NCBI RefSeq assembly: GCF_030812675.1 | Contig: NZ_JAUSTE010000004.1 | Coordinates: 209,201-273,200 of the forward strand | DNA: 64,000 nt | Reading direction: 5' to 3' | Source: Sinomonas atrocyanea | GTDB taxonomy: Bacteria > Actinomycetota > Actinomycetes > Actinomycetales > Micrococcaceae | Shown: piece after piece, positions 16,662 through 25,780 of the stretch | Layout of the letters: every line of letters starts with the position of its first letter | Position numbering within the stretch: position 1 is the stretch's first letter | Made by a program: the position numbers and the translations under genes | The notes under the pieces: model-generated | Database searches by the model: none | Seen by the model: only the letters and a program-made list of their open reading frames with translations | Told to the model about the DNA's origin: nothing

Positions 16662-18119
16662 ATGAGCACCGAATCGACCACCACGCCCGCCCCGGCGCCA
16701 GGAGTCCAGAGCCCGGCAGCCCAGAGCCTGCGGCTCGACGTCCGCCGCGGGCGCTGGATCGAGCACTGGAACCCCGAGGACAGCGCCCAGTGGGAGGCCG
16801 AGGGCCGGGCCGTGGCCCGCAGGAACCTGCGCTGGTCCATCTTCGCCGAGTTCCTCGGCTTCGTCGTCTGGCAGCTGTGGTCCATCGTGGTGGTCTCGCT
16901 GCCCGCGGCGGGGTTCCGCTTCGACACCTCCCAGACGTTCTGGCTGATCTCGATGCCGAGCCTGGTCGGCGCCACCCTCCGCATCCCCTACACGTTCACG
17001 GTCTCCCGCTTCGGCGGCCGCAACTGGACGGTCGTCTCGGCGCTCCTGCTCCTCATCCCCACGCTCGGCCTCGCGGCGTGCGTCGCCACCCCCTCGACGC
17101 CGTTCTGGCTCATGCTCGCCGTGGCCGGCCTGGCCGGGTTCGGCGGCGGCAACTTCGCGAGCTCGATGGCGAACATCACCTTCTTCTTCCCCGCCCGGGA
17201 GAAGGGCTGGGCGCTCGGCCTGAACGCGGCCGGCGGCAACCTCGGCGCGGCGGTCGCCCAGCTCGCCGTCCCGCTCGCGGTGAGCCTGGCCGCGTTCGTG
17301 GCCAGCGGGGCCGCCGCCGCGGGCAAGGCCGGCTCCACGCTCGCCGTCGCGGGGCTCATGTGGGTGCCGCTCATCCTCGTCGCCGCGTTCGGGGCGCTCC
17401 GGCGGATGGACAACCTCGCCCACGCCAAGGGCGACCTCGCCGGATCACTCGCCGCGCTGAGGGAACCGCACCTGTGGGTCGTGTCCCTCCTCTACATCGG
17501 CACGTTCGGCTCGTTCATCGGCTTCGGCGGCGTCTTCCCGAAGCTCATCCACGACATCTTCCCCGCGTACTCGGTCTTCACCGTGAGCGCCGCGGGCGTG
17601 CCGGCGGCGCTCTCCCTCGCCTTCCTGGGCCCCCTCGTCGGCTCCCTGGCCCGCCCCTACGGCGGCAGGCTCGCGGACCGCTTCGGCGGGGCGCGCATCA
17701 CGGTCGCCTCGTTCGCGGTCATGGCCGCGGCGACGATCGCCCTCGTCGCGACGCTCCCGCTCAAGGGCTTCTGGCTCTTCCTCGGCCTGTTCCTCGTGCT
17801 GTTCGCCGCGAGCGGCGTGGGCAACGGGTCCACCTACCGCATGATCCCGGTGATCTTCGCCAGGGCGAGCCGGGCCGCCCGAGGCGGCGCGCCGGCGTCG
17901 CACACCGCCCGCCTCGCCTCCGCCGCCCTCGGCCTCATCTCCGCGGTCGGCGCGTACGGCGGGTTCGTGATCCCCCAGCTGCTGGGCGCGTCGAGTGCCG
18001 CCACCGGCTCCTACGTCCCGGCGTTCCTCGGGTTCGTCGCGGCCTACGCGCTCATGCTCGCCGTGTGCTGGGGCTGCTACCTGCGCCGCGGGTCCCTCGT
18101 GGCCCAGGCCGGCGCATGA
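16662..18119 (+). CDS. narK: Nitrate/nitrite MFS transporter
   Basis: The 485-residue, 12-TM protein imports nitrate (or exports nitrite). The N-terminus has a cytoplasmic segment (RGRWIEHWNPEDSAQWEAEGRAVARRNL) typical of actinobacterial NarK. NarK/NasA signature stretches are present: GFGGGNFASSMANITFFFPAREKGWALGLNAAGGNLG and GNGSTYRMIPVIF. A perfect GGAGG 4 bases before the ATG supports the start. Its stop overlaps the start of the nitrate reductase gene (ATGA), so uptake and reduction are cotranscribed. A GlnR-like ladder precedes the promoter. It belongs to assimilation by context, not respiration: no NarGHJI is in the window. Confidence 0.92.
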   Translation: MSTESTTTPAPAPGVQSPAAQSLRLDVRRGRWIEHWNPEDSAQWEAEGRAVARRNLRWSIFAEFLGFVVWQLWSIVVVSLPAAGFRFDTSQTFWLISMPSLVGATLRIPYTFTVSRFGGRNWTVVSALLLLIPTLGLAACVATPSTPFWLMLAVAGLAGFGGGNFASSMANITFFFPAREKGWALGLNAAGGNLGAAVAQLAVPLAVSLAAFVASGAAAAGKAGSTLAVAGLMWVPLILVAAFGALRRMDNLAHAKGDLAGSLAALREPHLWVVSLLYIGTFGSFIGFGGVFPKLIHDIFPAYSVFTVSAAGVPAALSLAFLGPLVGSLARPYGGRLADRFGGARITVASFAVMAAATIALVATLPLKGFWLFLGLFLVLFAASGVGNGSTYRMIPVIFARASRAARGGAPASHTARLASAALGLISAVGAYGGFVIPQLLGASSAATGSYVPAFLGFVAAYALMLAVCWGCYLRRGSLVAQAGA

Positions 18120-20431
18120 GCCGGACCGCCGCGGCACCGGCCGTCCCGACCCACTGCCCCTACTGCGCGCTGCAGTGCGCCATGTCGCTGAGCTCCCCCG
18201 GACCCGCCGCCACGTCCGCTGTGCCGGAGGTCTCCGGCCGCGACTTCCCCACGAACCGCGGGGGGCTGTGCCGCAAGGGCTGGACCTCCGCGGAGCTGCT
18301 CGCGCACCCGGGGCGGCTCACCGCGCCGCTGATGCGGGCGGACGACGGCGAGCTCCGCCCCGTCAGCTGGGAGGCCGCCCTCGAGCGGGTGGCAGCCGAG
18401 GTGCGGCGGGCGCAGGCCCGGCACGGGAAGGACGCAGTGGGCGTCTTCGGCGGGGGCGGCCTGACCAACGAGAAGGCCTACCTGCTGGGGAAGTTCGCCC
18501 GGATCGCGCTGGGAACCTCGCGGATCGACTACAACGGACGGTTCTGCATGTCCTCGGCCGCGGCCGCGGGCACCCGGGCCTTCGGCCTCGACCGGGGGCT
18601 GCCGTTCCCGGTTGCGGACCTCGCGGGGGCGGACACGGTGCTCCTGCTCGGATCGAACGTGGCCGAGACCATGCCCCCGTTCGTGGCGCACCTCGCCGGG
18701 GCCAGGGCCGCCGGCGGGCTGATCGTCGTCGACCCGCGCCGCACCGCCACCGCGGCGCTCGCGGACGACGGCGCCGGGCTCCACCTCCAGCCGGCCCCGC
18801 ACACCGATCTGGTGCTCCTCCTGGGGCTCGCCCACGTGGTCCTCGCCGAGGGGCTCGCGGCGCACGCCTACCTCGCAGACCGCGCGGCCCGGGGCACCCC
18901 CGGCGAGGGACCGGACGCGCTCGCCCGCTCCGTCGCCCCGTGGTGGCCCGAGCGGGTGCAGGCGGCCACGGGGGTCCCGGCCACCCTGGTCCGCGAGACC
19001 GCCCGGCGGCTCGCCCAGTCGGCCCGGACCGGCTCGTGCTACATCCTCACGGGCCGGGGCGTCGAGCAGCACGCCGACGGCACCGACACGGCGACGGCCG
19101 CCATCAACCTCGCGCTCCTGCTCGGCCTGCCCGGCTCCCGGCGCGGCGGCTACGGCACGCTCACGGGACAGGGCAACGGGCAGGGCGGCCGGGAGCACGG
19201 CCAGAAGGCCGACCAGCTCCCCGGCTACCGCAAGATCACCGACCCCGCCGCCCGGCAGCACGTGGCCCGGGTGTGGGGCGTGCCCGAGGCGAGCATCCCG
19301 GGGCCGGGCCTGCCCGCCGTCGAGCTCCTCGCCTCCCTCGGCAAGCCCGCCTCGGAGGGCCCGGCGGGACAGACGAAGGCGGGCGGCGTGCGCTGCCTGT
19401 TCGTGCACGGGGCCAATCCCGCCGTCTCCGCCCCGGATGCCACCGCCGTGCTGGCCGGGCTGCGGGCGCTGGACTTCCTCGTGGTCTGCGACTTCTTCCT
19501 CTCGGAGACGGCACGCGAGGCGGACGTCGTGCTGCCAGTGCTGCAGTGGGCCGAGGAGGAGGGCACCATGACCAACCTCGAGGGCCGCGTGCTCCGGCGC
19601 CGCCGGGCGACCGCCCCGCCCCCGGGGCCCCGCAGCGAGCTGTGGATCATGCACCGGCTGGGCGCGCTGCTCGGTGCGCCGTCGTCCTTCCCCGAGGACC
19701 CGCGCGAGGTGTTCGAAGAGCTCCGCGCCGCCTCGGCCGGGGGGCCGGCGGACTACTCGGGCATCACCTACGAGCGGCTCGACGCCGGGGAGGCGCTGCA
19801 CTGGCCGTGTCCGGCGGGAGCCCCGGGTGCGGGCCGAGGTCAGGGCAAGGCCCGGCTCTTCCTCGACCGCTTCGCGCACCCTGACGGCCGGGCAAGGATC
19901 GTGCCCGTGCGGCCCAACACCCCCGCGGGCGCCCCCGCCGGGCCTGCCCATCGGCCCGCTCCGGCGCTGTTCCAGCTCGCCACCGGCAGGCTGCTCGAGC
20001 ACTACCAGTCCGGGGCCCAGACCCGGCGCGTCGCCTCGCTCGCGGCAGCGCAGCCGGAGGTCCGCCTGGAGATCCACCCCGCCTCGGCAGCCCGGCTGGG
20101 GATCGCGGACGGCGCGTGGGTCGCCGTCCGCCGCGCCGACGCTGCCGGGTCCGCGGACGCCCGGGGTGCCGGCCCCGAGGTGCGCTGCCGCGCGCAGGTG
20201 ACCGCCGAGGTGCGGCCGGACACCGTGTTCCTCCCGTTCCACTTCCCGGGACCCGGGGCTGCGAACCGGGTCACCGAGCAGCGCACCGATCCGATCTCCG
20301 GCATGCCCGAGTTCAAGACCACGCGCGTGCTCGTGGTGCCCCTCCCCCAGGACCGGACCGGCCCGGTGCCCTCCGTGAGCGGCGCCCTGCCCGCCCTCGT
20401 CCCCGTCCCCTCCAAGGAGGCTCCGCGATGA
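18116..20431 (+). CDS. nasC: Assimilatory nitrate reductase, molybdopterin catalytic subunit
   Basis: The protein reduces nitrate to nitrite in the cytoplasm using a bis-MGD molybdenum centre. The 771-residue sequence starts with a [4Fe-4S] site (C14, C17, C21 and C52: HCPYCALQC, GGLCRKG). Molybdopterin oxidoreductase domains follow; the likely Mo ligand is C144 in NGRFCMSS, as in Nap/Nas-type nitrate reductases. The C-terminal dinucleotide-binding domain (residues about 620-740, ATGRLLEHYQSGAQTRR) is complete. There is no Tat signal, so it acts inside the cell. It overlaps both neighbours by 4 bases, giving strict coupling with the transporter and with the electron-donor protein. Formate dehydrogenase is the main alternative, but operon context argues against it. 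Confidence 0.88.
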   Translation: MSRTAAAPAVPTHCPYCALQCAMSLSSPGPAATSAVPEVSGRDFPTNRGGLCRKGWTSAELLAHPGRLTAPLMRADDGELRPVSWEAALERVAAEVRRAQARHGKDAVGVFGGGGLTNEKAYLLGKFARIALGTSRIDYNGRFCMSSAAAAGTRAFGLDRGLPFPVADLAGADTVLLLGSNVAETMPPFVAHLAGARAAGGLIVVDPRRTATAALADDGAGLHLQPAPHTDLVLLLGLAHVVLAEGLAAHAYLADRAARGTPGEGPDALARSVAPWWPERVQAATGVPATLVRETARRLAQSARTGSCYILTGRGVEQHADGTDTATAAINLALLLGLPGSRRGGYGTLTGQGNGQGGREHGQKADQLPGYRKITDPAARQHVARVWGVPEASIPGPGLPAVELLASLGKPASEGPAGQTKAGGVRCLFVHGANPAVSAPDATAVLAGLRALDFLVVCDFFLSETAREADVVLPVLQWAEEEGTMTNLEGRVLRRRRATAPPPGPRSELWIMHRLGALLGAPSSFPEDPREVFEELRAASAGGPADYSGITYERLDAGEALHWPCPAGAPGAGRGQGKARLFLDRFAHPDGRARIVPVRPNTPAGAPAGPAHRPAPALFQLATGRLLEHYQSGAQTRRVASLAAAQPEVRLEIHPASAARLGIADGAWVAVRRADAAGSADARGAGPEVRCRAQVTAEVRPDTVFLPFHFPGPGAANRVTEQRTDPISGMPEFKTTRVLVVPLPQDRTGPVPSVSGALPALVPVPSKEAPR

Positions 20432-21996
20432 CTGCCCCGACCCCGCACCCGGCAGGCTCGGTGCCCGCCCGGCCGCGCATCGTCGTCGTCGGCTTCGGAC
20501 CCGTCGCCGCCCGCTTCGTCGACGAGCTCCGGCCCGCCGCGGCGGCCGGCGCGCTCGAGCTCACCGTGGTCGGCGAGGAGGAGCTGCCGGCCTACAACCG
20601 GGTGCTCGTCGCAGACCTCGGCGTGGGCCGGACCACCCTCGCGGCGATGGCCCTGGCCGACCCGGAAGAGCTCGAGGCGGACGGAGTGCGCGTGCTCACC
20701 GGCACCCGCGCGGTCCGCGTGGACAGGTCGCGGCGCACGGTCCGGCTCGCCGACGGCACGGGCCTCGCCTACGAGCGGCTGGTCCTGGCCACCGGCGCCC
20801 GCGCCGTCGTGCCCAACCTCACGGGGCTCAACCCGGATCCGCTGCACCCGGTCCTTCCCCCGGGCGTCACCGCTCTCCGCGACGCGCACGACGCCGCGCG
20901 GCTGGCCTCCGCGGTCAGGGGACGCCGCAGGATCGTGGTCCTGGGCGGAGGGGTCCTGGGTCTGGAGGCCGCGCTCGCCGCGAGCGAGGAGGGCGCCACC
21001 GTCACGGTGGTCCACCACGGGAGCCACCCGCTCGGACGCGCGATCGACGCGGCCGGCGGAGCCACGCTCGCGGCCGCGCTGCGCCGCCGGGGCGTCCGGG
21101 TCGCGGGGAACGCCCGTTCGACCGGGCTCGAGACCGGCCCGGACGGGGCCTTCCGTGCCCTGCTCCTCGAGGACGGCTCGGCGGTCGACGCCGACCTCCT
21201 GGTCCTCGCGTGCGGGGCCAGGCCCCGGACGGAGCTCGCGGAGGGCGTCGGCCTGGCCGTGGGGCCCGGGGTGCTCGTCGACGAGGGGCTGCGGGCCCTG
21301 CACACCGAGCATGTCTTCGCGGTCGGAGACTGCGCGCAGCCCGGCGAGAGGGCACCGAGCGGGCTCATCGCCCCGGGGTGGCAGCAGGCCGACTGGCTCG
21401 CCGCCCGCTTCCGGAGCGAGTTCCTCGGTGAGGCAGCGCCCGCACCCCTCGGCCCCGAGCGGGCGCCGGTCATCCTGCTCAAGGCGCGCGGCGTGAACCT
21501 CGCGGTGGCCGGGGAGGTGGGCGTGGAGCCGTGGGACACCTTCTCGCCCGAGAACGCCCCGGCCGCGTCGGGGCCGCCCCCGCTGCAGGTCTCCCTGTGG
21601 TCGGACCCCGAGCACGGGGCCTACGTGAAGATGGCCACGCGCGCGGGCGTCCTGGTCGGCTTCGTGGCCTTGGGCATGCCCCGGGCCGCGGCGGAGCTCA
21701 CGCTGCTGTTCGAGTCAGGGGCCGAGCTTCCGGCCGACCGCTCGGTGATCCTCCGGCTCGACGGTCCGGAGGCGGCCCTCGCCGGCGGGCCGTCCGCGTC
21801 CGCCGCGCCGGATCCCGAGGCCATGCTGTGCCGGTGTGCCGGGGTGAGCCGCGGCCGGGTGCAGGAGGCTGTCGGCACCGGGTGCTCGACGGTCGAGGAG
21901 GTCTCGCGCCGGACGCGGGCCGGGACGGGCTGCGGCGGCTGCAGGGACGGGGTGCGCGAGCTCATCGAGGAGCACTTCGCCGCCGCTGCGGCCTGA
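20428..21996 (+). CDS. nasB: NAD(P)H-dependent electron-transfer subunit of nitrate reductase (FAD/[2Fe-2S])
   Basis: The 522-residue flavoprotein probably carries electrons from NAD(P)H to the nitrate reductase encoded just upstream. It has an FAD Rossmann fold (RIVVVGFGPVAARFVDEL), an NAD(P) fold (RIVVLGGGVLGLEAALAA) and a second FAD contact (HVFAVGDCAQ). At the C-terminus is a BFD-like [2Fe-2S] domain with four cysteines (LCRCAGVSRGRV...GCGGCRDGV). It resembles the N-terminal half of NirB and Bacillus NasB, but lacks siroheme-binding domains, so it is not a nitrite reductase. AAGGAGG 7 bases before the ATG is a very strong ribosome site within the upstream gene. Its 3' end overlaps the convergent benE gene by 35 bases. 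Confidence 0.85.
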   Translation: MTAPTPHPAGSVPARPRIVVVGFGPVAARFVDELRPAAAAGALELTVVGEEELPAYNRVLVADLGVGRTTLAAMALADPEELEADGVRVLTGTRAVRVDRSRRTVRLADGTGLAYERLVLATGARAVVPNLTGLNPDPLHPVLPPGVTALRDAHDAARLASAVRGRRRIVVLGGGVLGLEAALAASEEGATVTVVHHGSHPLGRAIDAAGGATLAAALRRRGVRVAGNARSTGLETGPDGAFRALLLEDGSAVDADLLVLACGARPRTELAEGVGLAVGPGVLVDEGLRALHTEHVFAVGDCAQPGERAPSGLIAPGWQQADWLAARFRSEFLGEAAPAPLGPERAPVILLKARGVNLAVAGEVGVEPWDTFSPENAPAASGPPPLQVSLWSDPEHGAYVKMATRAGVLVGFVALGMPRAAAELTLLFESGAELPADRSVILRLDGPEAALAGGPSASAAPDPEAMLCRCAGVSRGRVQEAVGTGCSTVEEVSRRTRAGTGCGGCRDGVRELIEEHFAAAAA

Positions 21997-23239
21997 ACAT
22001 CCCCAGAGCTGTGTAGGCCACGGTGCCCGCGACGAGGCCCCAGAAGGGTGCGACGAGGCCGAACGCGCTCACCCCGGACGCGGTGACGGCCAGAGTGATC
22101 ACGGCAGCCTCGATCTCGTGCGGCGCCGTTTGGGTGCCGCCTCGTCGCGGTGCGATCGCGTCGACGATCGCGCCCTGGGTCGCCGCGAGGAGCGCGACGC
22201 CGGCCAGGGCGGTCAGGAGCGTGGCCGGGGCGGCTGCCACGAGGGCCACCGCTGTGGTGCTGAAGACGCCGAAGAGGATGTAGAAGGCGCCGCATGAGAT
22301 GCCCGCGATGTAGCGGCGCGCAGCATCCGGGTGGGCCTCGCGGCCGGCGCAGATGCCCGCGGTGATGGCCGCGAGGTTGATCCCATGGGAACCGAACGGA
22401 GCCGAGAGCACCCAGGCGAGCGACGCCCCGCCGATCATGGCTCTGTCCCCTGCGTCGTACCCGAGCTGGCGCATCATCGCGAGGCCGGGGGCGTTCTGCC
22501 CGGCCATCGTCACCACGAGCAGCGGCACGGAGATGCCGACGATCGCCGGGAGGCCGAAGGTCGGCGTCGTCCATACCGGGCCGGAGAAGTCCCAGGAGAG
22601 GTCCGGCATCCGCACCTCCCGCGTGGCCGCGGCGAGCGCGGCTCCCGCGGCCAGCGCGACGAGGACTGCGTAGCGGGGTACGAGCCTGCGGCCGAGCAGG
22701 AACGCGAGGACGAGCCCGCCCCCCACGACGGGGGCCTCCACGACTGCGCCGCTCGCCTTGAGCACGAACGGCAGGAGAACGCCGGCCAGCAGCGCGGCGA
22801 CCACCGGCTGGGGCACGGCCTCCATGATCTTGCCGAACCATCCGGTCACCCCGAGCACGAGCGCGGCGAGGGCCGCGACAACGTAGGCCCCGAGCGCGTC
22901 GGAGTAGGGGTAGTGGCCCAGCGCCGCCAGGAGGAGCGCCGCGCCGGGCACCGACCACGCGACCACGACCGGCTGGCGGGTGGCCACGCTCAGCACGATG
23001 CACGTGATCCCGCTGGCGATGGCGATGGAGCTCACCCACGACGCGGTCAGCTCGTCGCCCAGGTGCGCCGCGTGGGCGGCCTGGAGCACCACGACCATCG
23101 GCCCGGCATAGGAGACCGCCACCGCGATGAAGCCCGCGATGACGGCGGAGAAGGACACCGCGGCGAGCATCCCCGGAGGCCGGGCGGAGCCTGCGGCGTC
23201 GGGCCGCCTCCTGGTCGTTTCCTCGGCTGTCGTGGCCAT
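21962..23239 (-). CDS. benE: BenE family benzoate/H+ symporter
   Basis: This 425-residue protein has about 12 hydrophobic helices and family-typical segments (SFSAVIAGFIAVAVSYAGPMVVVLQAAHAAHL; GQNAPGLAMMRQLGYD; FGSHGINLAAITAGICAG). BenE proteins take up benzoate or related aromatic acids; no benzoate catabolism genes are in the window. The ATG at 23239 is preferred to the start five codons upstream because GAGGAG lies 6 bases before it. It converges on nasB with overlapping 3' ends. Confidence 0.88.
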   Translation of the reverse strand: MATTAEETTRRRPDAAGSARPPGMLAAVSFSAVIAGFIAVAVSYAGPMVVVLQAAHAAHLGDELTASWVSSIAIASGITCIVLSVATRQPVVVAWSVPGAALLLAALGHYPYSDALGAYVVAALAALVLGVTGWFGKIMEAVPQPVVAALLAGVLLPFVLKASGAVVEAPVVGGGLVLAFLLGRRLVPRYAVLVALAAGAALAAATREVRMPDLSWDFSGPVWTTPTFGLPAIVGISVPLLVVTMAGQNAPGLAMMRQLGYDAGDRAMIGGASLAWVLSAPFGSHGINLAAITAGICAGREAHPDAARRYIAGISCGAFYILFGVFSTTAVALVAAAPATLLTALAGVALLAATQGAIVDAIAPRRGGTQTAPHEIEAAVITLAVTASGVSAFGLVAPFWGLVAGTVAYTALGMFRPQRRRSAPR

Positions 23240-23392
23240 CGTCGCTCCTCGCACCTCGCGCCTGCCCTGTGACGGCGGCCACGGTACAGCAACGCCGGCC
23301 TCTGGATTGCAGCGCTCTGCGTATCAATGGCGTCCCTCGGGCTGCGCGCGGGCGCGGGTCCGCGCGGACCGGCGCCCCGAGGGGGCGCCTGG

Positions 23393-23887
23393 CTACTCGC
23401 CCACGAGGGTCTCGAGGCCGGCGACCGCCTCTGCAAGGGAGAGGTCCGGGCGTGCGGCGATGTACGGGAAGAGCAGCTCGTTCTCCTTCTTCAGGTGCAG
23501 GGCGAACGCCCGGGCGATCGCCGTGCCGACGGCGGCGGCCCTGGGCCCGTCGCTTCCGCGGAGCTCCTCCACGAGGCCGATGATCGCCTGATGGTCCATG
23601 AGCATGCCCTCCACGAGGAGGCGCGCCTCCTCGGTCTCCCGCGCGGGCCCATACAGGGGGCCCTCCTCGGCCACGGCGTGCGGGATGAGCTCGTCCTCGC
23701 ACCATCCGATCAGGTTCGCCTTCTCGTCGTGGGCCGTCCCGGCGTCGGCGGCTGCGACGGCGGCGACGAGCGCGTCGGCGAGCGCGGTCGCGCGCCGGAG
23801 CATGTGGCCGTGGTGCTCCTCGACCGCGGCGAGGGCCTCGCGGTCGTCCGCGAAGGTGGGGTTGCCGTGGTTCCCGTCGTGTGCCAT
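23393..23887 (-). CDS. Hemerythrin-domain protein
   Basis: This 164-residue, all-helical protein has the spaced histidines and acidic residues of hemerythrin HHE folds (EEHHGHMLRRA; WCEDELIPHAVAEEGPLY; EGMLMDHQAIIGLVEEL; FALHLKKENELLFPYIA). Such proteins bind a di-iron centre and oxygen, or sense oxidants. The ATG at 23887 has GGAGG 9 bases upstream. It lies 93 bases after selB on the same strand, so it may be the last gene of the selA-selB unit. A role in protecting the oxygen-sensitive formate dehydrogenase would be speculative. Confidence 0.85.
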   Translation of the reverse strand: MAHDGNHGNPTFADDREALAAVEEHHGHMLRRATALADALVAAVAAADAGTAHDEKANLIGWCEDELIPHAVAEEGPLYGPARETEEARLLVEGMLMDHQAIIGLVEELRGSDGPRAAAVGTAIARAFALHLKKENELLFPYIAARPDLSLAEAVAGLETLVGE

Positions 23888-23980
23888 GCGGTCATCCTCC
23901 CGCCGCGGCCGCCGGCCGCTCAAGGGCCGAAGGGCTCGGGATGGGCGGCGGCCCCGACGCTTCCGCGGCTGGCCGGCGGG

Positions 23981-25777
23981 TCAGCGCACCACACTGCGGT
24001 GGCCGGCATCCAGGCGCCTGGTCCATCCGCGCGAATCGAGGTGTTCGAGCAGCGGGACCGCGATCCGGCGGGTGGTCCCGAGGGCCTCACGCGCCTGGCT
24101 CGTGGTGAAGGGCTGCTCCAGGCGCGCCAGGGTCCGCATCGCGAGGGCCGGTGCGGTGGGCAGGAGGACCACGCCGTCGCGGAGCCGCAGCACGCGTCCG
24201 GCACGCTCGGCGGCGGCCAGCTCGCGGGCGCCCAGACCGAGCGCGGCCAGCTCGTCCGCTTCCGGCGCACGGAACGCGTGCGCCGTGAGCCTGCGCTCCA
24301 GCTCGGCGACGGCAGGCCCGATGGGCCCGAGATCGTCGCCGCTCCCCGGAAGCCGGAGGTGCCCGCCGTCCTGTTCCAGGCCCGCGCCGCGGACCAGGGG
24401 TGCAAGGAGCCTCTCATCGGGCAGTGCGAGCAGGTCGCGTGCGGCCCCCATGGAGAGGCCCGGGGCGAGGGGGTCCCGTTCGTGCAGGGCTTCGACGGCG
24501 GCGCGCAGCCGCTGCTGCCAGGCGTCGATGACGGGAGCGTGCACCCACCAGTCGCCGAGGACCCGCACCCCCGAGGGCGCCTGGGCGCCGTGCTCGGACA
24601 GCAGGCCGAGGCGGTGGAGGTGCTGCACCTCCACCGCTCCGCGGGCCGCCACTTCCGCGAGCACGTCCCCGGCGGGATCCATGGCCGCAAGCCGCTGCGC
24701 CCACTGGGCGCCGTCGCCGCGCCGCTGCAGGGGCGGCGGGTCGGCGTCGAGGACGAGGGCGCCGCCCAGCACCGAGCGGCTGCCCGGGTCGCGCAGCACC
24801 AGCCGGTCCCCCAGGACGAGCGGCGCGGGCCTGCTGAGCACGAGCCGCGCATGATCGGGCCCGAACGGACGCAGCCGCGCCGGCACCGAGGCGGTGCCGA
24901 CGTGCACCATGAGCTGCTCCGGCATGTCCGTGCAGGCCACGCCGGTGGTGCGGCGGATGCCCAGGACACCCGTGGTCGGCCACGCTTCGGGGGTGACGAG
25001 TGCGTCCCCGCGGCGGACGTCCGCTGCCGAGACGTCGCGCAGGTTCAGGGCCACCCGGCTGACGGGGCCGACCGAGGTGTACACCGTGTCGCGGCTCTGC
25101 AGGCCACGGACGGTGACGTCCCGCGGACCCGCGTGGCCGAGCAGCTGGAGCCGGTCGCCCTGGGCCAGCGTTCCCGCTCCGAGGGTTCCTGTCACGACCG
25201 TTCCTGACCCGGTGATGGTGAAGGATCGGTCCACCCACAGGCGCACGCGCCCGGTCGTGACGGGCGAGGGAACGCCGGCCAGCACGCCGTCGAGCGCGGC
25301 CTTCAGCTCGTCCAGGCCGCTGCCCTCGACCGCAGACACGGCCACTGCAGGAGCCTCCCGCAGTCCGGTGCCCGCCAGCTCGCTCCGGGTCCGTGCGAGC
25401 ACGTCCCGGACCTGCTGCCCGGACGCCCGGTCCGCCCGGCTGAGGACCACGACGCCGTGCTCGATGCCGAGCGCGGCCACCGCGTCCCGGTGGTCGTCCG
25501 ACTGCGCCTGCCAGCCCTCGTCCGCGGCCACGACGAAGCAGACCACGGGCGCAGGTCCGATGCCCGCGAGCATGTTGCCGAGGAAGCGCTCATGGCCGGG
25601 GACGTCCACGAAGGCGACCTCCTGCCCGGACGGCAGGGTGGTCCAGGCATAGCCCAGGTCAATGGTCAGGCCGCGGCGCCGCTCTTCCTCCCAGCGGTCC
25701 GGCTCCATGCCGGTGAGGGCGCGCACCAGAGTGCTCTTGCCGGAATCCACGTGCCCGGCGGTGGCGACGACGTGCAC
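23981..25777 (-). CDS. selB: Selenocysteine-specific elongation factor
   Basis: SelB brings Sec-tRNA(Sec) to the ribosome at UGA codons marked by a SECIS hairpin. The 598-residue protein has the GTPase P-loop GHVDSGKST (8-16) and the G3 motif DVPGHE (58-63). Beta-barrel domains typical of EF-Tu relatives follow (DRSFTITGSGTVVTGTLGAGTL). A C-terminal winged-helix region comes last (FTTSQAREALGTTRRIAVPLLEHLDSRGWTRRLDAGHRSV), which reads the SECIS. The length matches bacterial SelB. It starts 3 bases after the selA stop and is clearly cotranslated with it. Confidence 0.95.
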   Translation of the reverse strand: MHVVATAGHVDSGKSTLVRALTGMEPDRWEEERRRGLTIDLGYAWTTLPSGQEVAFVDVPGHERFLGNMLAGIGPAPVVCFVVAADEGWQAQSDDHRDAVAALGIEHGVVVLSRADRASGQQVRDVLARTRSELAGTGLREAPAVAVSAVEGSGLDELKAALDGVLAGVPSPVTTGRVRLWVDRSFTITGSGTVVTGTLGAGTLAQGDRLQLLGHAGPRDVTVRGLQSRDTVYTSVGPVSRVALNLRDVSAADVRRGDALVTPEAWPTTGVLGIRRTTGVACTDMPEQLMVHVGTASVPARLRPFGPDHARLVLSRPAPLVLGDRLVLRDPGSRSVLGGALVLDADPPPLQRRGDGAQWAQRLAAMDPAGDVLAEVAARGAVEVQHLHRLGLLSEHGAQAPSGVRVLGDWWVHAPVIDAWQQRLRAAVEALHERDPLAPGLSMGAARDLLALPDERLLAPLVRGAGLEQDGGHLRLPGSGDDLGPIGPAVAELERRLTAHAFRAPEADELAALGLGARELAAAERAGRVLRLRDGVVLLPTAPALAMRTLARLEQPFTTSQAREALGTTRRIAVPLLEHLDSRGWTRRLDAGHRSVVR

Positions 25778-25780
25778 GCC

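Noticed and set aside
20428..21996. Calling the flavoprotein after nasC a nitrite reductase (NirB)
   Set aside because: It has only the FAD, NAD and BFD parts and lacks siroheme/[4Fe-4S] cysteines; the true NirB is at 38677.
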